Source: Collinsella sp. (GTDB taxonomy: Bacteria; Actinomycetota; Coriobacteriia; Coriobacteriales; Coriobacteriaceae). Taken from it: a DNA stretch of 64,000 nt. The stretch is from positions 124,001-188,000 of the forward strand of contig JAGZEK010000002.1 in the NCBI GenBank assembly GCA_018368345.1. Direction: 5' to 3'. Under the pieces are notes generated by a model. It saw only the letters and a list, made by a program, of their open reading frames with translations. It had not been told where the DNA came from and did no database searches. Position numbers and translations under genes: made by a program. Of the stretch, positions 60,386-64,000 are shown one piece after another (positions within the stretch are counted from its first letter, which is position 1; every line of letters starts with the position of its first letter).

Positions 60386-61015
60386 CTACAAAGCGGCCAA
60401 AATGTCGGTCAGATTATCGATAACGGCATCGGCTCGCGATTGATCGAGGTTGACACCCTCGTGCGGACGCAGCGCCAGGACGCGGGCGCCGGAGCGCTTA
60501 CCAGCCTCGATGCCCAAAGGCGAATCCTCTATAACCAGGCACTCGGCAGGCTCCACCCCTAGCGCCTCCATGGCACGCAGGTAGATCTCGGGGTCGGGCT
60601 TAAACGCACTGCACTCGTGACCGCTGATGGTGTAGTCCAACACGTCGGCGATACCGGCAATCTCCACCAGCTCGTCGATCAACTCGCGATAGGACGAGCT
60701 CGCGATGGCACACTTCACGCCACGCTCGTGCAGCTTGCGCATCACCGGCTCCGTCTGCTCGTTGAGCAGCTCGGCATACGGAACGGGATGGTCCGGGCTA
60801 TAAACCTGCTTGTACTCCACGCGCAGGCGCTCGCGCAGCTCAACATCGTCGGGCACCAGTGCCTCCCAAATGGCAGGCTCGTTAGACCCCGAAAGATCGG
60901 GGATCTCGTCAAAGTGGAACCCCTTCTCTTCCATAAACGCCACGCGACGACGGTTGTAGAACCACTCGGTATCGACCAGCACGCCGTCCATGTCAAACAG
61001 CACTGCCTTGATCAT
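60386..61015 (-). CDS. HAD-superfamily phosphatase/beta-phosphoglucomutase-like
   Basis: A 209-residue HAD hydrolase. Motif I DMDGVLVDTE is at 8-17, motif II in IASSSYRE, motif III Lys in CSAFKPDPE and motif IV IEDSPLGIEA. An alpha-helical cap of type I lies between motifs I and II. It probably dephosphorylates a small sugar phosphate or isomerises one. Start 61015 follows AAAGGAG. It is the last gene of the PTS/SIS operon, after an internal terminator. Confidence 0.88.
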   Translation of the reverse strand: MIKAVLFDMDGVLVDTEWFYNRRRVAFMEEKGFHFDEIPDLSGSNEPAIWEALVPDDVELRERLRVEYKQVYSPDHPVPYAELLNEQTEPVMRKLHERGVKCAIASSSYRELIDELVEIAGIADVLDYTISGHECSAFKPDPEIYLRAMEALGVEPAECLVIEDSPLGIEAGKRSGARVLALRPHEGVNLDQSRADAVIDNLTDILAAL

Positions 61016-61034
61016 ACGTATCTCCTTTCGATAG

Positions 61035-61068
61035 CAAAAAAGGGGACGGGGCGCAAACCCCATCCCCT
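61035..61068 (-). terminator. Attenuator-like terminator between SIS 2 and HAD genes
   Basis: The minus strand has GGGGATGGGG/CCCCGTCCCC arms, then six T residues, 20 bases before the HAD start. It probably lowers HAD expression relative to the PTS genes. Confidence 0.8.
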
Positions 61069-61101
61069 CTCAATCAACCCGTAAGGTCTACTTACTTGTG
61101 A

Positions 61102-62085
61102 TTAGTAGGAAAGCTTCCACATGTAGCGACGCATGGTCAGCGGGTGCTGACGGGCCTCGGCGATCTGGTTGCCGTACTCGCGCATAACGGCGAGGTGCAG
61201 CAGCGGGTTGAAGTAGGTGACGACGCTCGCGGGCACGGCGTCAGCCAGGCCGTAGTCCTTGGAGTCGATCAGAGCGACCTTGGCGCCCATGCGCTCAAGG
61301 AAGGTGAGGGCGCGGGCGTCCATCGGACGGGTAGCGCCATCGGACATGAAGAAGACGTAGGGCTTACCCTCGGTGGAAACCTCGAACGGGCCGTGGAAGT
61401 ACTCGCCGGTGTTGTAGGCGGCGGCGTCGATCCACTGCATCTCGGTGAACAGGAAGGCGGCGTGAGAGTAAGCCATCTTCTCGGAGGCACCAGAGGCCAT
61501 GAAGTAAATCATCTTGTCGTCCTTGAAGTCCTCAGCGAACTTCTTGGCGAGCTTCTTGCAGGACTGAGCAGCGTTCTCGCAGAGATCGAAGACGTTGGTG
61601 AGGCCGGTGATCATGTCGTCGTACTTGTCATAGCCCTCGGTCTGCTGAAGGATCTCGAGAGCAAGAGCGATGGCATAGCCGGGCTTCTCGCACTTGGCAG
61701 CGAAGTTGGCGTGGAAGCCGTGAACGATGACGTAGTCGGCGTCGACGGTCAGAGCGGAGCCAGCCTTGTTGGTGAGGGAGACGACCGGGCAGTTGTGCTT
61801 CTTGGCGGTCTTGTTGGCCTCGACGGTCTCGGGCGTGGAGCCACCGAGGGAGCAGGTGATCACGAAGGTGTGCTCGTTGACCCAGGAAGGCGTGTCATAG
61901 TTGAACTCGTTAGCGGTGAAGATCTGAACGTTCAGCTTGTCCGTGTTGTTGGCCAGGAAGTACTTGGCGGGGTACAGGTCGGACATGGAAGCACCGCAGC
62001 CGACGAAGGCGACACTGTGGATCTCGTGGTTGGACAGGACGTCAGCGACGATCTGCTTAGGGAGGTTAAGGTCGATCTCGTACAT
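61102..62085 (-). CDS. SIS-domain sugar-phosphate deglycase/isomerase (FrlB/GfrE-like), copy 2
   Basis: A 327-residue paralogue of 53863-54831, with FVGCGASMSDLYPAKYFL, CSLGGSTPETVEANKT, ASGASEKMAYSHAAF and NTGEYFHGPFEVSTEG, ending MRRYMWKLSY. It follows the PTS IID gene, so its substrate is probably the 6-phosphate of whatever that transporter imports. A glucoselysine- or fructoselysine-type compound is suggested by the gfr operons of enterobacteria. Start 62085 is set by AAAGGA nine bases upstream. Confidence 0.83.
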   Translation of the reverse strand: MYEIDLNLPKQIVADVLSNHEIHSVAFVGCGASMSDLYPAKYFLANNTDKLNVQIFTANEFNYDTPSWVNEHTFVITCSLGGSTPETVEANKTAKKHNCPVVSLTNKAGSALTVDADYVIVHGFHANFAAKCEKPGYAIALALEILQQTEGYDKYDDMITGLTNVFDLCENAAQSCKKLAKKFAEDFKDDKMIYFMASGASEKMAYSHAAFLFTEMQWIDAAAYNTGEYFHGPFEVSTEGKPYVFFMSDGATRPMDARALTFLERMGAKVALIDSKDYGLADAVPASVVTYFNPLLHLAVMREYGNQIAEARQHPLTMRRYMWKLSY

Positions 62086-62175
62086 CTGACACATTCCTTT
62101 CGATTTTTGCGGCGCCACATTGCCGGGCGCTCGCAGGGTTACCGTGATTTGGACCGAGTCGCCGGCCCGTTGAGG

Positions 62176-62206
62176 ATGCGACAAAGGGACTGTCCCATTG
62201 TCGCAT
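62176..62206. repeat. Palindrome in the PTS-SIS intergenic region
   Basis: ATGCGACAAAGGGAC and GTCCCATTGTCGCAT are 15-base arms with one mismatch around a single T. It may be an operator or mRNA processing structure. Confidence 0.6.
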
Positions 62207-62219
62207 TTTGGGGATGGAA

Positions 62220-62250
62220 GCCTGCCTGGGGTATGGGATGCCAGGCAGGC
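62220..62250 (-). terminator. Hairpin after PTS IID
   Basis: GCCTGCCTGG/CCAGGCAGGC arms around an 11-base loop, 35 bases after the IID stop. There is no T-run, so it may stabilise the upstream mRNA or attenuate the downstream genes. Confidence 0.55.
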
Positions 62251-62284
62251 CCCCGGGGGAAAGCGGTTAGACGCTTGGTCGCGA

Positions 62285-63118
62285 CTAGGCCAGGATGCCG
62301 GCCGCGGAGAGGGCGATGCCGCCCACGATGGCGATCACGAGAAGCCAACCGGTGTTGACGTTCTTCTTGATGAGCCAGTACATAAGGCCGGTGAGGCCAA
62401 GGGAGATCATCTGGGGCATCATGCCGTCCAGGATGTCCTGGATAACGACGGTGCCCTCAGCGAACTGCAGCGGGGTGGTGGCGCCGATCAGCGTGGCGAT
62501 CATGCCGCCTACGGACATAAGACCCACGATGCCGCAGACATACATGAGCTTCTCCATGAGGTCGCCGCCCTGAAGCTTGCTCAGGTACTCGTGGCCGCCC
62601 TGATAGCCCATCTTGGCTGCGAACCAAGTGATCAGCACAGAGGGGACGATGGAGATGAGCATGGCCAGGATCGGGCCCATGATGGAGCCCTGCTGAGCCA
62701 GCTGAACGCCCAGACCAAAGGCGATAACACGGATGGTGCCCTGGAAGAAGGAGTCACCGATGCCGGAAAGCGGGCCCATAAGGGAGGTCTTGACCGCGTT
62801 AATCGAATCGGGGTTGAAGTTCTCGGGATCCTTGGCGTACTCCTCCTCCATGGAGGCGGTGAGGCCCAGGATAAAGGCGCTCGTCTGCGGGGTGCAGTTG
62901 TAGAACGCCATGTGACGGTGGTAAGCCTCTTTCTTAGCAGCGAGCTGCTTGGGGTCGGACTCGTCCGGATAGAGGCGGTCGAGCGTGGGAACCATGCCGT
63001 AGAGGAAGCCCATGTTCATCTGACGCTCGTAGTTCCAAGAGGCCTGGATGGCCCAGGAGCGCCAGAAGAACTGGCTGACCTTCTTGTTCAGGGACACGTC
63101 CTTGGTTGCGGTTGCCAT
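62285..63118 (-). CDS. PTS mannose/fructose/sorbose family IID component
   Basis: A 277-residue membrane component. It opens with SLNKKVSQFFWRSWAIQASWNYERQMNMGFLY, typical of IID, and has GPLSGIGDSFFQGTIR in the middle. Two or three C-terminal membrane segments end GWLLVIAIVGGIALSAAGILA. Together with IIC it forms the translocator. Start 63118 follows AAGGAGG; an extended reading is not supported. A IIA domain is not in the window. Confidence 0.92.
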   Translation of the reverse strand: MATATKDVSLNKKVSQFFWRSWAIQASWNYERQMNMGFLYGMVPTLDRLYPDESDPKQLAAKKEAYHRHMAFYNCTPQTSAFILGLTASMEEEYAKDPENFNPDSINAVKTSLMGPLSGIGDSFFQGTIRVIAFGLGVQLAQQGSIMGPILAMLISIVPSVLITWFAAKMGYQGGHEYLSKLQGGDLMEKLMYVCGIVGLMSVGGMIATLIGATTPLQFAEGTVVIQDILDGMMPQMISLGLTGLMYWLIKKNVNTGWLLVIAIVGGIALSAAGILA

Positions 63119-63131
63119 AGTGTGTTCCTCC

Positions 63132-63926
63132 TTAGTCTTCGTCGTCTTCGAGCGGATCGTAGTCGGAATCGACACCGGCGGCTGCATGGGACCCGTTGAA
63201 CTTGAAGCCCATGAAGACGACAGCCAGGCACACACCGATCAGAGCGACCGCGATGACGGACAGGTTGAGGTAAGCGGCGAGCAGGAAACCGATGAACAGG
63301 AACGGAGTCATACCCTTCTTGATCATCATGGTGAGCAGCAGGGCCAAGCCGTAGGCGGTCATGATCTTGGTCGAAACGTTAAGACCAGTGGACAGCCACT
63401 CGGGAACCATGTTGACGATGGCCTGAACCAGGTCGGTGCCAACAAAGACGGCGAGGAAGATCGGCAGGAAGTACATGATGGCGTACAGACCGGAGCCGGC
63501 GCAGATGTGCATACGGTAGGCGGTCTTGAACTTTCCGTTATCGATCGCGCTATCTGCCACATGGGTGAGGGCGGCGATGATGGAACGGAACACGATGCCG
63601 AGGAGCTGACCCAGGACGGCGACCGGGATGGCGATCGTCATGGCGGTCTCGGCAGAAGCATCGGTCAGGCACGCAAAGGCAGCGGCCACGATGCCGCCCA
63701 GGACCATATCGGGCGGAACGGCGGCGCCGACCTGCACCAGGCCCATGGACACGAGCTCGACGGCGGCACCGACGGCAAGGCCGGTGGGCACATCGCCCAG
63801 CAGCAGACCGACGAGCGTAGCGCCAACGAGGGGCTGCTCGAAGTTAAGACGACCGAGCAGGCGGGAGTCCCACATGCAGAACACGCCGACGAGGCCGACG
63901 AGCACCGCACTGATGAACGTATTCAT
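63132..63926 (-). CDS. PTS mannose/fructose/sorbose family IIC component
   Basis: A 264-residue membrane protein with about seven helices. Motifs PLVGATLVGLLLGD and GAAVELVSMG with QVGAAVPPDMVLGGIV are typical of mannose-family IIC. The last 20 residues form an acidic cytoplasmic tail. The IID gene begins 13 bases after it, and IIB precedes it, the usual BCD order. AAGGAG precedes the ATG. Confidence 0.94.
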   Translation of the reverse strand: MNTFISAVLVGLVGVFCMWDSRLLGRLNFEQPLVGATLVGLLLGDVPTGLAVGAAVELVSMGLVQVGAAVPPDMVLGGIVAAAFACLTDASAETAMTIAIPVAVLGQLLGIVFRSIIAALTHVADSAIDNGKFKTAYRMHICAGSGLYAIMYFLPIFLAVFVGTDLVQAIVNMVPEWLSTGLNVSTKIMTAYGLALLLTMMIKKGMTPFLFIGFLLAAYLNLSVIAVALIGVCLAVVFMGFKFNGSHAAAGVDSDYDPLEDDED

Positions 63927-63962
63927 ACCCTTCTCCTTTCAGTCAGGCAAAAGCCTGGTTGA

Positions 63963-64000
63963 TTACAGCTTGGCGTCGATGTCGACGCTCTGATACGTAG
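63963..64000 (-). CDS. C-terminus of a PTS IIB protein (cut by window edge)
   Basis: The last twelve or so residues (TYQSVDIDAKL, then TAA) of an upstream gene in the same operon. By position and the ending, this is the expected mannose-family IIB component. Too short for a firm call. Confidence 0.5.
   Translation of the reverse strand, partial: TYQSVDIDAKL

Overview
The window is a dense, GC-rich bacterial chromosome segment. Gene content points to a gut Coriobacteriia member, most likely Collinsella: a monoderm-type tad pilus operon without a secretin, a T-box controlled pheST operon, mannose-family PTS genes next to fructoselysine-deglycase-like SIS proteins, a CbiMQO metal transporter and a PreP-like M16 peptidase. 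The genus is an inference from gene content and style, not from a marker gene. There is no rRNA, prophage, insertion sequence or CRISPR array.

Layout. 1-9014 is mainly translation and RNA modification: proC (cut by the left edge), rlmH, a band-7 protein, tRNA-Leu, tatD, rsmA, metG, rsmI, a GH5-like protein, tRNA-Phe and a BrnT/BrnA-like toxin-antitoxin pair. 9073-18663 is a complete-looking Flp/Tad pilus operon on the minus strand (cpaB, tadZ, tadA, tadB, tadC, flp, a membrane protein, four TadE/TadG-type proteins and a DUF192 protein), mostly with 1-4 base or longer overlaps. 18916-32939 holds rsgA, a calcium-type P-ATPase with a hairpin over its ribosome site, pyk, a zinc phospholipase-like protein, cbiM-cbiQ-cbiO and pheS-pheT. 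A T-box leader separates pheS from a divergent M32 carboxypeptidase. glmM, a DUF4012 protein, a DMT permease and tRNA-Val follow.

40653-46689 is an accessory island. It carries a DUF5710 protein, a Sau3AI/MutH-type endonuclease divergent from a C5-cytosine methyltransferase, a protein joining a PUA/EVE-like domain to a PD-(D/E)XK nuclease, and an SRA-like/HNH nuclease. The last two are the best candidates for a poorly described modification-sensing defense system, and its coexistence with a resident 5mC methyltransferase is the most interesting biology here.

46792-53730 returns to housekeeping genes (M16 peptidase, formyl-THF cyclo-ligase, metA, lactate dehydrogenase). 53863-64000 is probably devoted to uptake and breakdown of an amino-sugar or Amadori compound: two paralogous SIS deglycases, two GntR/UTRA regulators, PTS IIB (partial), IIC and IID, a HAD phosphatase, plus recQ and a YitT protein.

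The intergenic DNA is rich in palindromic repeats. Three patterns stand out. Two tRNA loci (Leu, Phe) each carry a near-identical duplication of the tRNA 3' end plus terminator, flanking a related hairpin-rich element of about 120-130 bp. At least two families of long hairpins recur at gene ends (20.4 and 29.1 kb; 31.8, 35.1 and 57.9 kb). Compact nested palindromes occur at 47.4, 50.8 and 60.2 kb.
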